From contig DATLIY010000011.1 of assembly GCA_035539175.1 (NCBI GenBank), forward strand, positions 62,001 to 126,000: 64,000 nucleotides of DNA, read 5' to 3'. The translations under genes and the position numbers were made by a program. Shown here piece after piece: positions 25,581-33,900 of this stretch (position 1 is the first letter of the stretch; each line of letters opens with the position of its first letter). The notes under the pieces were generated by a model. The model searched no databases. It was not told the origin of the DNA and saw only the letters and a list, made by a program, of their open reading frames with translations. Source of the stretch: Acidisarcina sp. (GTDB taxonomy: Bacteria > Acidobacteriota > Terriglobia > Terriglobales > Acidobacteriaceae).

Positions 25581-26082
25581 GCCGCCGCCGGGGAAAAACG
25601 CGCAAGCCCCGCTCCCTGCTCTTCACGGGGCGAGGACGGCTGCCCGGCTGGAAGGAACTCAATCCTCGCTAAGTTGTGGGCGCCACACGCAGAATCGCAT
25701 GCTCCCGGTGTCGTATTGGCTGTCACATTGAGGCTTACGGATCGGTGTGATAGCATCCGAGGTTTCCTACAGACGCAAGGCCGCGGAACGTCTGCAATCG
25801 ACGGCCTTAAGCGCCATTTGCTGGTGCCTGGATGGGCGAGCAAGGCAGATTCGGCATTTACCTGACTGTAATGTCAGTGTGGCGGCGCCCGCCGCAACAG
25901 AACTATTCCTGTGCCTCACCCGTAGCTCTAGCAATTTCCTCAGATAACTCTTTGCAGGCCGATCCCTCGTGCGCGCGCACCCGTCGCGCACAGGCAGGCC
26001 TGCCTGCGGCCGCCATCCGCGGAATTTCAATGATTTGGCAATTCAATGACTGGCAATTTCAGGAACCAGGGAGGATGTATCG
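25581..26082 (+). other. 502-nt non-coding region, probable structured leader of the EF-G-like gene
   Basis: No gene was found. Seen directly: a GCCCCG/CGGGGC stem near its left end, perhaps the end of the methyltransferase transcript; two interlocking stems, CAGACG 25770-25775 with CGTCTG 25789-25794 and AAGGCCG 25777-25783 with CGGCCTT 25802-25808, in H-type pseudoknot order; a CTGAC/GTCAG hairpin near 25862; a 16-bp perfect palindrome CAGGCAGGCCTGCCTG at 25991-26006; an imperfect tandem repeat (TTTCAATGATTTGGCA then TTCAATGACTGGCA, about 26026-26058); and a good GGGAGG ribosome site before the ATG at 26083. No known riboswitch was recognised. Confidence 0.45.
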
Positions 26083-28227
26083 ATGAAAACCTACATGGGA
26101 AGTGAGATCCGCAACGTAGCTGTAGTTGGGCATGCACACAGCGGAAAGACCACTTTGATTTCCGCTCTGTTGCATGCCGCAAAAATGACCGACAAGCTGG
26201 GGCGTGTGGAGGATGGTTCGGCTGTTACCGCCTATGACGAAGAGGAAGTGGCTCGCCGCACCACGATGGCCAATGCCGTTGCCTTTGCGGAGTGGGCCGG
26301 GGTGAAGCTCAATTTTATCGATACTCCGGGCTTCCACATGTTTACCCATGAGGCCCGTGCCGCGATGATGCCGGTGGAGTCTGCCCTGGTGGTGATCAAT
26401 GCCCAGTCCGGCCCGGAGACGGTGACCGACCGTGTGTGGAAGTTTGCCGATGAGTTCAAGCTGCCGCGCATGATCGTGATTAACCAGATGGACCATCCGA
26501 AGGCGGATAACAGCACGGCGCGCGAAGAGATGCTGGCGGCGATGCAGGAGCGCTGGGGGCGGCAGGTGGTGCCGATCCAGTTGCCGATTGTGGATCAGCA
26601 GGGCTTCCACGGAGTGATCGACCTGGTGACGATGAATGCGTTTTTCTACACACCCGACGGGGATGGCCGGGGCAAGATCGGGGAGATTCCCGGCCCGCTG
26701 AATGTGGCCGCCAAAGAGGCGCACGAGGCGCTGGTGGAGCTGGTGGCCGAGGGCAAGGATGAGCTGATGGAGGAGTTTTTCGCCCAGGGCACGATCCCGG
26801 AGCAGCATCTGATCACGGCTCTGCATGAGGCGATCCGCGAAGACCGCATCTTTCCGGTTCTCTATGCCAGCGCGCTGCGCAACGTGGGCACGGATCATCT
26901 GCTGGATTTTCTAAAGGTATATGCCCCTTCGCCGGTGGAGCGCGAGCCGGTAGAGGCGCGGTCTGTGCTGCAGGCGGTGGCGGCCAACGGTGGCGGCGGC
27001 AGCGATGCGCAGCCGGAGGTCGTGCTGCGCCGGGTCGATGACAAGGAGCCGCTGACCCTCTATGTGTATAAGACCATGACGGATCCCTTCGCTGGCCGCA
27101 TCACCTTTTTCAAGGTGTACTCCGGCACGGTGAAGAATGAAGCCAGCGTTTTGAACTACACGCGCAAGGAGCCGGAGCGGCTGGCGCACCTCTCGATTAT
27201 GCAGGGGCGCAAGGCGATCGAGGTGGCCGAGCTGCACGCCGGGGATCTGGGCGCCGTTGCGAAGCTGCGCGTCACGCTCACCGGCGACACCCTGGGCGAG
27301 AAGGGGCACGATGTCCTGATCGAACCGCTGAAGATGCCGGAGCCGGCCATGACCTATGCCATTGAGCCGAAGAGCCGGGCCGATGAAGATAAGCTGGCCC
27401 CGGCGTTGCACAAGCTGATGGAAGAAGACCTGATGGTCCGCTTCTTCCGCGATCCGCAGACGAATGAGTTTCTTGTAGCCGGGGCAGGCCAGCCGCATAT
27501 CGAATCAATCGTCTCCAAGCTGCGCAAGCGATATCACACCGAGGTGATGCTGAAGGCGCCCAAGATTCCGTATCGGGAGACGGTGCGCGCCAAGGTGGAG
27601 GCACAGGGCCGCCACAAGAAGCAGACCGGAGGCCACGGCCAGTTTGGCGACTGCAAGATTCGCCTGGAGCCACTGCCACGCGGAGCGGGCTTTGAGTTTG
27701 CCAACGAAATCTTCGGGGGTGCGATCCCTCGGCAATTCGTACCTGCGGTGGAGAAGGGCATTGTCGAGTCGGCGGCTCGCGGCTATCTGGCGGGATATCC
27801 GGTGGTCGACTTCAAGGTAACGGTCTTCGACGGCAGCTATCACGAAGTAGATTCGAACGAAATGTCCTTCAAAATGGCGGGTCGCATTGCGTTTCGCAAG
27901 TGCATGGAGCAGGCCAGACCTGCATTGCTGGAGCCGATCATGCGGGTAGAAATCGAAGCACCGGAGGAGTTTGCCGGGGCGTTGATGGGCGATTTGAACG
28001 GGCGGCGCGGCCGCGTGCAGGGCATGGACAGCCGGGGCAGCAGCACCATAGTCAAGGCCGAGGTTCCCATGGCGGAGATGCTTAGCTACGGAACAGCGCT
28101 GACCTCGATGACCCAGGGCCGCGGCAGCTTCCGCATGGAGATGGACCACTACGACATCGTGCCCCAGCTGGTCGCGGATAAGATCCTGGCGACGGCGAAG
28201 AAGCCCGTGGATGAAGAGGAGGAGTAG
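26083..28227 (+). CDS. EF-G-like translational GTPase paralogue (FusA2 type)
   Basis: This 714-residue protein has full EF-G architecture: G domain, domain II, III, IV (GGHGQFGDCKI) and V. Its GTPase motifs are divergent. G1 is GHAHSGKTT (16-24) rather than AHIDAGKTT. G3 is DTPGF (80-84), so the catalytic His of DTPGH is replaced by Phe. G4 is NQMD (134-137) instead of NKMD. These changes are the mark of EF-G-like paralogues such as mycobacterial FusA2 rather than the housekeeping translocase. It probably binds the ribosome with slow or altered GTP hydrolysis; the role is unknown. No rpsL/rpsG/tuf genes surround it, unlike canonical fusA. A 502-nt leader precedes it and a hairpin separates it from the convergent kinase gene. 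Confidence 0.9.
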   Translation: MKTYMGSEIRNVAVVGHAHSGKTTLISALLHAAKMTDKLGRVEDGSAVTAYDEEEVARRTTMANAVAFAEWAGVKLNFIDTPGFHMFTHEARAAMMPVESALVVINAQSGPETVTDRVWKFADEFKLPRMIVINQMDHPKADNSTAREEMLAAMQERWGRQVVPIQLPIVDQQGFHGVIDLVTMNAFFYTPDGDGRGKIGEIPGPLNVAAKEAHEALVELVAEGKDELMEEFFAQGTIPEQHLITALHEAIREDRIFPVLYASALRNVGTDHLLDFLKVYAPSPVEREPVEARSVLQAVAANGGGGSDAQPEVVLRRVDDKEPLTLYVYKTMTDPFAGRITFFKVYSGTVKNEASVLNYTRKEPERLAHLSIMQGRKAIEVAELHAGDLGAVAKLRVTLTGDTLGEKGHDVLIEPLKMPEPAMTYAIEPKSRADEDKLAPALHKLMEEDLMVRFFRDPQTNEFLVAGAGQPHIESIVSKLRKRYHTEVMLKAPKIPYRETVRAKVEAQGRHKKQTGGHGQFGDCKIRLEPLPRGAGFEFANEIFGGAIPRQFVPAVEKGIVESAARGYLAGYPVVDFKVTVFDGSYHEVDSNEMSFKMAGRIAFRKCMEQARPALLEPIMRVEIEAPEEFAGALMGDLNGRRGRVQGMDSRGSSTIVKAEVPMAEMLSYGTALTSMTQGRGSFRMEMDHYDIVPQLVADKILATAKKPVDEEEE

Positions 28228-28261
28228 CGGTCCTGGATATAGCGTGGCGAGTCACTTCGGC

Positions 28262-28291
28262 GGAGGCCGTTTCCTCCAGGGAACGGCCTCC
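28262..28291. terminator. Perfect 10-bp hairpin between convergent genes
   Basis: GGAGGCCGTT (28262-28271) pairs perfectly with AACGGCCTCC (28282-28291) across a 10-nt loop, between the EF-G-like gene and the convergent histidine kinase gene. There is no T-run on either strand. Confidence 0.45.
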
Positions 28292-28315
28292 ACAGGAGTG
28301 GATTCGGCGAGTTGA

Positions 28316-29566
28316 CTAGGCTGCGCCGGAGTTCGGGGCGCTCGCGGCGGTGGTTTCGTCGACCGCGGCTGCGGGCTCTTCCAGCGCAACTGCCGCCCGC
28401 GTGCTGGGCAGGATGGTTGGCCGCAGATTGGTTGGCAGAAAGACGGTAAAGACGGTGCCATGCTGCCTCGGCGACACGCTGGAGTGAAGCTGCAGGTTCC
28501 CGCCATAGCGCTGCAGGATGGACTGCGTGACCCACAATCCCAGGCCCGTACCGCGCTCCCCCTTGGTGGTAAAGAAGGGCTCTCCCAGTCGGTTGCGAAC
28601 CTGCGCCGGGATGCCGCTGCCGCTATCGGCAACGGAGATGCGAATGCCGCGCACTTCTCCGTCGGCCACATGGCGGGTTGCGCGGATGCGCAGACGGAGC
28701 TGTCCACCGGCGCTGCTGGCTTCAATGGCATTTGAAATCAGGTTAGAAAATACCTGCCGCATCTCACCGGGGAGCACGGTAACCGGCTCGATGACCTCAT
28801 ACTCTTTGATCACGGCCAGATGCTTTTCCTCGATGCGCCGCGCATACAGAACGAGTACCTCATCGAGCAGGCGGGAGAGGTCTGTGGCGATCGGGGCAGG
28901 CGCTTCGCGATAGAAGTTGAGCGTCTGGGTGCTGATCTGGGTCACGCGTGCCAGTTCGTGTTGCGCCATCTGCAGATAATTCCGCGTACTGCCGGAGAGC
29001 ATGGGATCGTCGGCCATGAGGAAGAGAAGATTGGTGATCGACTCCAGCGGGTTGTTGATCTCGTGAGCAATGGAGGCGGTCAGTCTTCCGATGGTCGCCA
29101 TCTTCTGGCTCTCGCGCATGGCATCCACCGGCCGAGGGGATTCAAGACCTTTACCCCCCAGTCTTTCCGGCTGGTTTTCAACCAGCGGGTTCTTGTGGAG
29201 CGCATGTTTCATCGCCACCGGCAATCTCTGCATTTCGGATTCACGTAAAGCATCGATTGCACCAGATTGCAGCGCCAGCAGCACCTGGTCTTCGCTCCTG
29301 GCCCCAAGCAGGATCACCGGAATCGGGGGGGATTGACGCTGCCCCATTGCGATGACGTCCAGCGCCGTTAGATCAGGAACGCTGTTCTGGTCGACAAGAA
29401 GGAGGTTGGACCGGTTTTTGTGAAGGCAGTCCAGCAGAATCCGTTGGGATGGAGCCACCTCCAGCGCCACACTCTGCCGGTTACTACGCAAAATTTTGCG
29501 TATCTCGTGGCCCTGGCGGAAGCTGCTTGTTACCAGCAAAGCTCGGGTTGTGTGTTTTATGATCAC
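28316..29566 (-). CDS. Soluble histidine kinase with N-terminal receiver-like domain
   Basis: This 416-residue protein has no membrane segment. Residues 1-120 fold like a response-regulator receiver (LLVTSSF strand 1, LLLVDQNSVP with D59 where the phospho-acceptor would be, PVILLGA strand 4), but the acidic pair after strand 1 is missing, so it may not be phosphorylated normally. A HisKA domain follows with H168 in ASIAHEINNPLES, then HATPase_c with N box NLISNAIEA, G1 VADSGSGIP, F box FFTTKGERGTGLGL. The C-terminal tail is Ala/Glu/Thr-rich. The start is GTG at 29566. No cognate response regulator is adjacent. It is divergent from the TolC-like gene across a promoter-rich 280-bp gap, so co-regulation is possible. 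Confidence 0.88.
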   Translation of the reverse strand: MIIKHTTRALLVTSSFRQGHEIRKILRSNRQSVALEVAPSQRILLDCLHKNRSNLLLVDQNSVPDLTALDVIAMGQRQSPPIPVILLGARSEDQVLLALQSGAIDALRESEMQRLPVAMKHALHKNPLVENQPERLGGKGLESPRPVDAMRESQKMATIGRLTASIAHEINNPLESITNLLFLMADDPMLSGSTRNYLQMAQHELARVTQISTQTLNFYREAPAPIATDLSRLLDEVLVLYARRIEEKHLAVIKEYEVIEPVTVLPGEMRQVFSNLISNAIEASSAGGQLRLRIRATRHVADGEVRGIRISVADSGSGIPAQVRNRLGEPFFTTKGERGTGLGLWVTQSILQRYGGNLQLHSSVSPRQHGTVFTVFLPTNLRPTILPSTRAAVALEEPAAAVDETTAASAPNSGAA

Positions 29567-29682
29567 TGCGGTCGGTTACGCCTCCGTTGGATTCCCAGGG
29601 TCCCAGAATTGCGCTTCCTGCGCGCTGCATACTTGGCCGCGCTTGGTTGGTACGATGTACTTTATTCGTCATTTGTTGCCAA

Positions 29683-29734
29683 ATTTGCACAAGTTGGTAT
29701 ACAGCAAATCAACACAATACTGAGAGCGTGTTGA
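29683..29734 (+). promoter_or_regulatory. Candidate promoter with two overlapping dyads upstream of the TolC-like gene
   Basis: TTGGTA (29694-29699) and ATACTG (29717-29722) are spaced 17 nt apart, like a weak sigma-70 promoter. Two inverted repeats overlay it: ATTTGC (29683-29688) with GCAAAT (29704-29709) over the -35 side, and TCAACAC (29709-29715) with GTGTTGA (29728-29734) over the -10 side. They look like operator half-sites. This is read by eye only. Confidence 0.3.
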
Positions 29735-29846
29735 GGTTACAGGGAGAAAAGAAGTGGCCCAGAGCGCCCCTCGCTTACCAGTGCTTCGGTGGAGAACGAT
29801 TTTTGGCACCCATATAACCAGTTTTGCGATCTAAACGGCTGAGACA

Positions 29847-31337
29847 ATGGGCACAGGGAGACGGTTGGATTTGCAAAGTAACGAAAAATGCATGGTTACC
29901 AACGGAACCAGGATGACAGTCCTGGGGGGAGTCGCAGGTGCGGCGTTCCTGGCGTTAACCGCTCTGTTTGCAGCATCATTGGGAGCCGCACAGAACCAGA
30001 ACCAATCTTCGGCCCAGAATCCCTACTTTGGCAGCGTGACCACTACGGCAGCCAGGCCGGATGTGATGCCGATATCGCTCGACGATGCGATCCGCATGGC
30101 GTTGGAGAAGAATCTGGCACTGACCTTAACGCAGCAGGATGAAGGAATTGCCCACGCACAAAAGCTTGAGGCGCTGGCGCCGATGCTGCCTACGGTCACC
30201 GGCGAGGCGAGTACCGGGGTTCACCAGTACAATCTTGCCGCCCAGGGCTTCCGGCCCGGGCTGGTCCACAGCCTTTCGCCCGGCGCCATCCCTATGGTGG
30301 TGGTTGTGGACGTGACATCCGCCCAGGCTAATTATTCGCAGACCCTGTTCGACGCATCGCAGATCGCCAGTTATCGCTCCGCCCGCGCCAATGAGGAGGC
30401 GGCGCGGTTCGACACGCAATCCTCGCGCGGGCTGGTGGTTCTGGCGGTAGGCACGACCTATCTCCAGGCCGTCGCGGCGGCGTCCCGGGTGGAGTATGCC
30501 CGGGCCCTGTTGCGCACCGATGAAGTGCTGCTGAACCAGGCAGTGGAGCAACACAAGGCCGGAGTGGTCGCCAATCTGGACGAGCTGCGCGCCCGAGTGA
30601 TCTACCAGAGCCAGCAGCAGACCGTCATTGCAGCAGAGAACAGCTTTGAAAAGGCCAAGATCGCGCTGAATCGCGAGATCGGGCTTCCTGCCGAGCAGAA
30701 GATTGCCCTGAGCGACGCGGCTCCCTACCAAGATTTGGCAACCATCACGGTGGAAGAGGCACAGCAGCAGGCGTATCGCAGCCGGCAGGACTACCTCTCC
30801 ATGCAGTCGCAGGTGAAGGCGGCGCAGCTCCATCGCAACGCTGCCAGGTATGAGCGGCTGCCGACGCTCAGCTTCGGCGGAAATTACGGTGTTACGGGCA
30901 TCACGGGTGGGCTGTATCACGGAACCTTTGCCGCCGTTGGGTCGCTGAATCTTCCTCTCTTTGAGGAGGGCAAGCTGCGCGGAGACCGGGCAGTGGCGGA
31001 GGCACAACTGGGCAGCGCGATGTCGCAACTGGCGGATATGCGGTCGAAGATCGACGCGCAGCTTCGCGACAGTCTGCTGGACGTGCAGTCTTCCCAGGAC
31101 CTGGTGCGCGTGGCGCAGAGCAATATCGGCCTCGCCACAAAGACGCTGGAACAGGTGACGGATCGCTATCAGGCGGGCATTGACGACAATCTTCCGGTGG
31201 TGGAGGCGCAGAGCACCCTCGCGAATGCGCAATCGCAACTGGTGGATAGCCTGTACCGCTACAACCAGGCCAAGTTGGGGCTGGCGCGGAACCTTGGCAT
31301 CGTTGATACGCAGTACAAGGTTTACCTTGGGCGATAA
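29847..31337 (+). CDS. TolC-family outer-membrane efflux protein
   Basis: This protein of about 496 residues is built from two repeats of long amphipathic helices and strands typical of TolC/OEP channels. Conserved features are ISLDDAIRMALEKN after the mature start, YSQTLFDASQIASYRSARAN, LNREIGLP, and the second-half copy LPLFEEGKLRGDRAVAEAQ. The N-terminus carries a signal peptide (GAAFLALTALFAASLGAAQ). In-frame ATGs at 29892 and 29913 would give tidier signal peptides than the ATG at 29847, so the start is uncertain. It should form the trimeric exit duct of a tripartite pump. No adaptor or inner-membrane pump gene is adjacent, so its partners are encoded elsewhere. Confidence 0.88.
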   Translation: MGTGRRLDLQSNEKCMVTNGTRMTVLGGVAGAAFLALTALFAASLGAAQNQNQSSAQNPYFGSVTTTAARPDVMPISLDDAIRMALEKNLALTLTQQDEGIAHAQKLEALAPMLPTVTGEASTGVHQYNLAAQGFRPGLVHSLSPGAIPMVVVVDVTSAQANYSQTLFDASQIASYRSARANEEAARFDTQSSRGLVVLAVGTTYLQAVAAASRVEYARALLRTDEVLLNQAVEQHKAGVVANLDELRARVIYQSQQQTVIAAENSFEKAKIALNREIGLPAEQKIALSDAAPYQDLATITVEEAQQQAYRSRQDYLSMQSQVKAAQLHRNAARYERLPTLSFGGNYGVTGITGGLYHGTFAAVGSLNLPLFEEGKLRGDRAVAEAQLGSAMSQLADMRSKIDAQLRDSLLDVQSSQDLVRVAQSNIGLATKTLEQVTDRYQAGIDDNLPVVEAQSTLANAQSQLVDSLYRYNQAKLGLARNLGIVDTQYKVYLGR

Positions 31338-31350
31338 ACAATCCGCTGAA

Positions 31351-31540
31351 ATGAAGAAGCAGGTCCTTCGCTTCGCTCAGGATGACAAAGCTAGTGTGGG
31401 GATCAGAGCTGTTGCGGGAATGAAGAAGCAGGTCCTTCGCTTCGCTCAGGATGACAAGCTAGTGTGGCTAGCAGAGCCGCTTCGGCTCAGGATGACAAAG
31501 CTAGTGGCGGAGGAGCGGAGCCGTTGCGCGCAGGATGAAA
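31351..31540 (+). repeat. REP-like repeat cluster 2 (all forward orientation)
   Basis: Two full copies of the same element as in the 1135-2108 arrays (31352-31389 and 31421-31458), one variant (31471-31500, core reading CCGCTTCGGCTCAGGATGAC) and one degraded copy (about 31512-31540). They are separated by the same GCTAGTGTGGGG-like spacer. All lie on one strand, between the TolC-like gene and the aminotransferase gene. No GIY-YIG gene is present here. Confidence 0.85.
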
Positions 31541-31613
31541 ATTCGCGTCGGGTCCATACATTTCCCGGGAAAATGCAGACTCTTCCCCGGCGCAGCGACT
31601 AAGATGGATTTCC

Positions 31614-32816
31614 ATGGAAGAGTTTTCAAGAATCAAGCGGCTGCCCCCTTATGTCTTCAACATCACGGGTGAGCTGAAGGCCAATGCCCGCAAGGCAGGC
31701 GAAGACATCATCGACTTCGGCATGGGCAATCCCGATGGCGCCACGCCGCAACACATCGTCGACAAAATGATTGAAGCGGCGCGCCGTCAGACGACGCATC
31801 GCTACTCGCTGTCGAAGGGGATTCCCCGCCTGCGGAAGGCTATCTCCAACTGGTACAAGACGCGCTACGCGGTCGATATCGATCCGGAATCGGAGGCGAT
31901 CGTCACCATCGGCTCCAAGGAAGGGATCGCGCACCTTTGCCTGGCGATGCTGAACACCGGAGACACGGTGCTGGTGCCGAATCCCAGCTACCCCATCCAC
32001 ATCTACGGCCCGGTGATTGCCGGGGCGGATGTGCTGAGCATCCCGGTCCACAATACAGAGGATTTTCTCGCGGAGTTGGAGAGCACGATTCCGCGCATGA
32101 CGCCGCGGCCCAAGCTGCTGATCGTCAACTTCCCCTCCAACCCGACGACGCAATGTGTCGATCTGCCGTTCTTTACGCGGCTGGTGGAGCTTTGCCGCGA
32201 GTTTAAGATCTGGCTGGTGCATGATCTCGCTTACGCGGATCTCGTCTTCGATGGCTACCGGGCTCCCTCGATCATGGAAGTGCCGGGCGCGAAAGAGATA
32301 GCGGTGGAGTTCTTCACGCTCTCCAAGAGCTACAACATGCCGGGATGGCGGGTTGGCTTCATGGTGGGGAGCAAGACGCTGGTCAACGCGCTCTCGCGCA
32401 TCAAGAGTTACTTCGACTACGGCACCTTTACGCCCATCCAGGTGGCTTCAATTCTGGCCCTGGAGGGTCCGCAGGATTGTGTGCGCGAGATCGTCGAAAA
32501 CTATCGTTCGCGGCGCGACGTGCTGGTGCAAGGGCTGAACAAGGCCGGCTGGCAGGTGGCGCTACCCAAGGCCACCATGTTTGTGTGGGGTAAGATTCCC
32601 GAGCCGTACCTCGGTCTGAAATCGCTGGAGTTCTCCAAGAAGCTGCTGACCGATGCCAAGGTCGCCGTCAGCCCCGGCGTGGGGTTCGGGGAGTACGGCG
32701 ATGAACATGTTCGCTTTTCGCTGATTGAAAACGAAGAGCGCACGAGGCAGGCAATTCGCGGCATCCGGCACATGTTCCTCAAGGATGGAATCCTGGCGGA
32801 AAAGGTCCGCGAATAG
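31614..32816 (+). CDS. PLP-dependent aminotransferase, AlaC-like
   Basis: This 400-residue fold-type I class I/II aminotransferase starts with [19 protein letters not shown], the opening of the AlaC/YfdZ group. The PLP Schiff-base lysine is K238 in [12 protein letters not shown], the phosphate-binding SKEG and NPSYP motifs are present, and the terminal [18 protein letters not shown] carries the substrate-carboxylate Arg. AlaC makes alanine from pyruvate with glutamate as amino donor; LL-diaminopimelate aminotransferase is a related alternative. It is cytoplasmic. Its TAG stop is immediately followed by the ATG of a 46-codon membrane microprotein, implying translational coupling. Confidence 0.9.
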   Translation: MEEFSRIKRLPPYVFNITGELKANARKAGEDIIDFGMGNPDGATPQHIVDKMIEAARRQTTHRYSLSKGIPRLRKAISNWYKTRYAVDIDPESEAIVTIGSKEGIAHLCLAMLNTGDTVLVPNPSYPIHIYGPVIAGADVLSIPVHNTEDFLAELESTIPRMTPRPKLLIVNFPSNPTTQCVDLPFFTRLVELCREFKIWLVHDLAYADLVFDGYRAPSIMEVPGAKEIAVEFFTLSKSYNMPGWRVGFMVGSKTLVNALSRIKSYFDYGTFTPIQVASILALEGPQDCVREIVENYRSRRDVLVQGLNKAGWQVALPKATMFVWGKIPEPYLGLKSLEFSKKLLTDAKVAVSPGVGFGEYGDEHVRFSLIENEERTRQAIRGIRHMFLKDGILAEKVRE

Positions 32817-32957
32817 ATGCTGCTGCTGGGAATCGTCTTTGGCCTGGTAACAGTGGGCTCGTTCTATGCCGATTATCGCTGGAAGCGGTGGATGGCACAG
32901 CGGCGCGAGGCACGCGAACTGGATGAGAAGGGCGGGGCGGCGAAGGACCGGGGCTGA
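32817..32957 (+). CDS. 46-residue single-pass membrane microprotein
   Basis: The reading frame starts with the ATG directly abutting the aminotransferase stop (TAGATG). The product begins MLLLGIVFGLVTVGSFYAD, one membrane helix, followed by a strongly basic then acidic cytoplasmic tail (YRWKRWMAQRREARELDEK). No family was recognised. The zero-distance junction argues for translation by ribosomes finishing the upstream gene. The helix plus positive-inside tail looks like a real small membrane protein rather than chance. It may anchor or modulate a partner; no function is claimed. Confidence 0.5.
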   Translation: MLLLGIVFGLVTVGSFYADYRWKRWMAQRREARELDEKGGAAKDRG

Positions 32958-33130
32958 TTTTCGGTAGTCCCGAGCCCTGCTCAACTGAAAGCTGCGCCTT
33001 GGGAGAAAAGCCTCCGGAAGGTTCGCCCGGGGAAAGCCGCATGGCAAGACGGGCAGGATTGCGATAGGCTGAAAGGGATCCGCCAAACGCACGTCCGGAT
33101 ACAATTTCGCGATACGCGAGTCTAATCATC

Positions 33131-33826
33131 ATGTCCTTGTTTGCACGAGTACGTCGCTATGCCCTTGTCAGTCTGCCCGTGATGGCCGTGTTCTTCCTGC
33201 TGGCCACGACGGGCTTTGCCCAGTTTTCAAACCCCACGCCGGTGGGGGACAAGTCGGCGCTCCGGCCGCCCGCCGGGGCACGCGTGGCGCTTTACGTGTT
33301 CGAGGATCTGGAGTGTCCGGATTGCTCGCGCGCCTATCCGTTGCTGACGGAGGCGGCGGAGAAGTACAAGATTCCGCTGCTGATCCACGACTTCCCGCTG
33401 CCCTTTCACGCGTGGAGCTTTGACGCGGCGGTGAATGCCCGCTGGTTCGACACCAAGGGCAAAAAGACGGGCGATGAATATCGGGCAGCCGTTTATGCCT
33501 CGCAGCCCTCGATCCACACTCCGGGAGATCTGAGGTCGTTCACGGAGAAGTTTGCCGCGCAGCACCAGATCCAGTTGCCCTTTGTCGTCGATCCGCAGAA
33601 GAAGTTGTCGGATGCGGTCAAGGCCGACTACGCCCTCGGGCAAAGGATAGGCATCGAGCACACGCCGACGATCTGGGTGGTAACCAACAAAACGAATGGC
33701 GTGCCGTTTGTCGAGGTGGTGGACCGCAGCAAGCTCTACGAGATGATCGACAAGGCATTGGCGGAGACCAAGAGTCCAGCGGCTCCGGCGAAAAACCGGG
33801 TCGTGAAGGCATCGACGAAGAAGTAG
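33131..33826 (+). CDS. Exported DsbA-like thiol oxidoreductase
   Basis: This 231-residue protein has a signal peptide (LVSLPVMAVFFLLATTGFAQ, about 12-31) and a thioredoxin-fold domain with the active site CPDC (C62, C65) after the strand VALYVFEDLE. A cis-Pro loop EHTPTIWV lies late in the domain. An alpha-helical insertion between (about 85-165) matches DsbA/DsbG-like thioredoxin_4 proteins. It probably forms, breaks or isomerises disulfides in the periplasm; no DsbB partner is nearby. The basic C-terminal tail (KNRVVKASTKK) is unusual. A strong intrinsic terminator follows. Confidence 0.85.
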   Translation: MSLFARVRRYALVSLPVMAVFFLLATTGFAQFSNPTPVGDKSALRPPAGARVALYVFEDLECPDCSRAYPLLTEAAEKYKIPLLIHDFPLPFHAWSFDAAVNARWFDTKGKKTGDEYRAAVYASQPSIHTPGDLRSFTEKFAAQHQIQLPFVVDPQKKLSDAVKADYALGQRIGIEHTPTIWVVTNKTNGVPFVEVVDRSKLYEMIDKALAETKSPAAPAKNRVVKASTKK

Positions 33827-33859
33827 CTCCCCGCAGAATTTCAAGTAATCCAAATAGTG

Positions 33860-33884
33860 AAGCCGCGAGCGAATCGCGGCTTTT
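33860..33884 (+). terminator. Intrinsic terminator of the DsbA-like gene
   Basis: AAGCCGCGA (33860-33868) pairs with TCGCGGCTT (33874-33882) around GCGAA and runs into TTTTCC. This is a textbook rho-independent terminator, placed before the convergent radical SAM gene. Confidence 0.8.
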
Positions 33885-33900
33885 CCTATTTACGGCTGCT

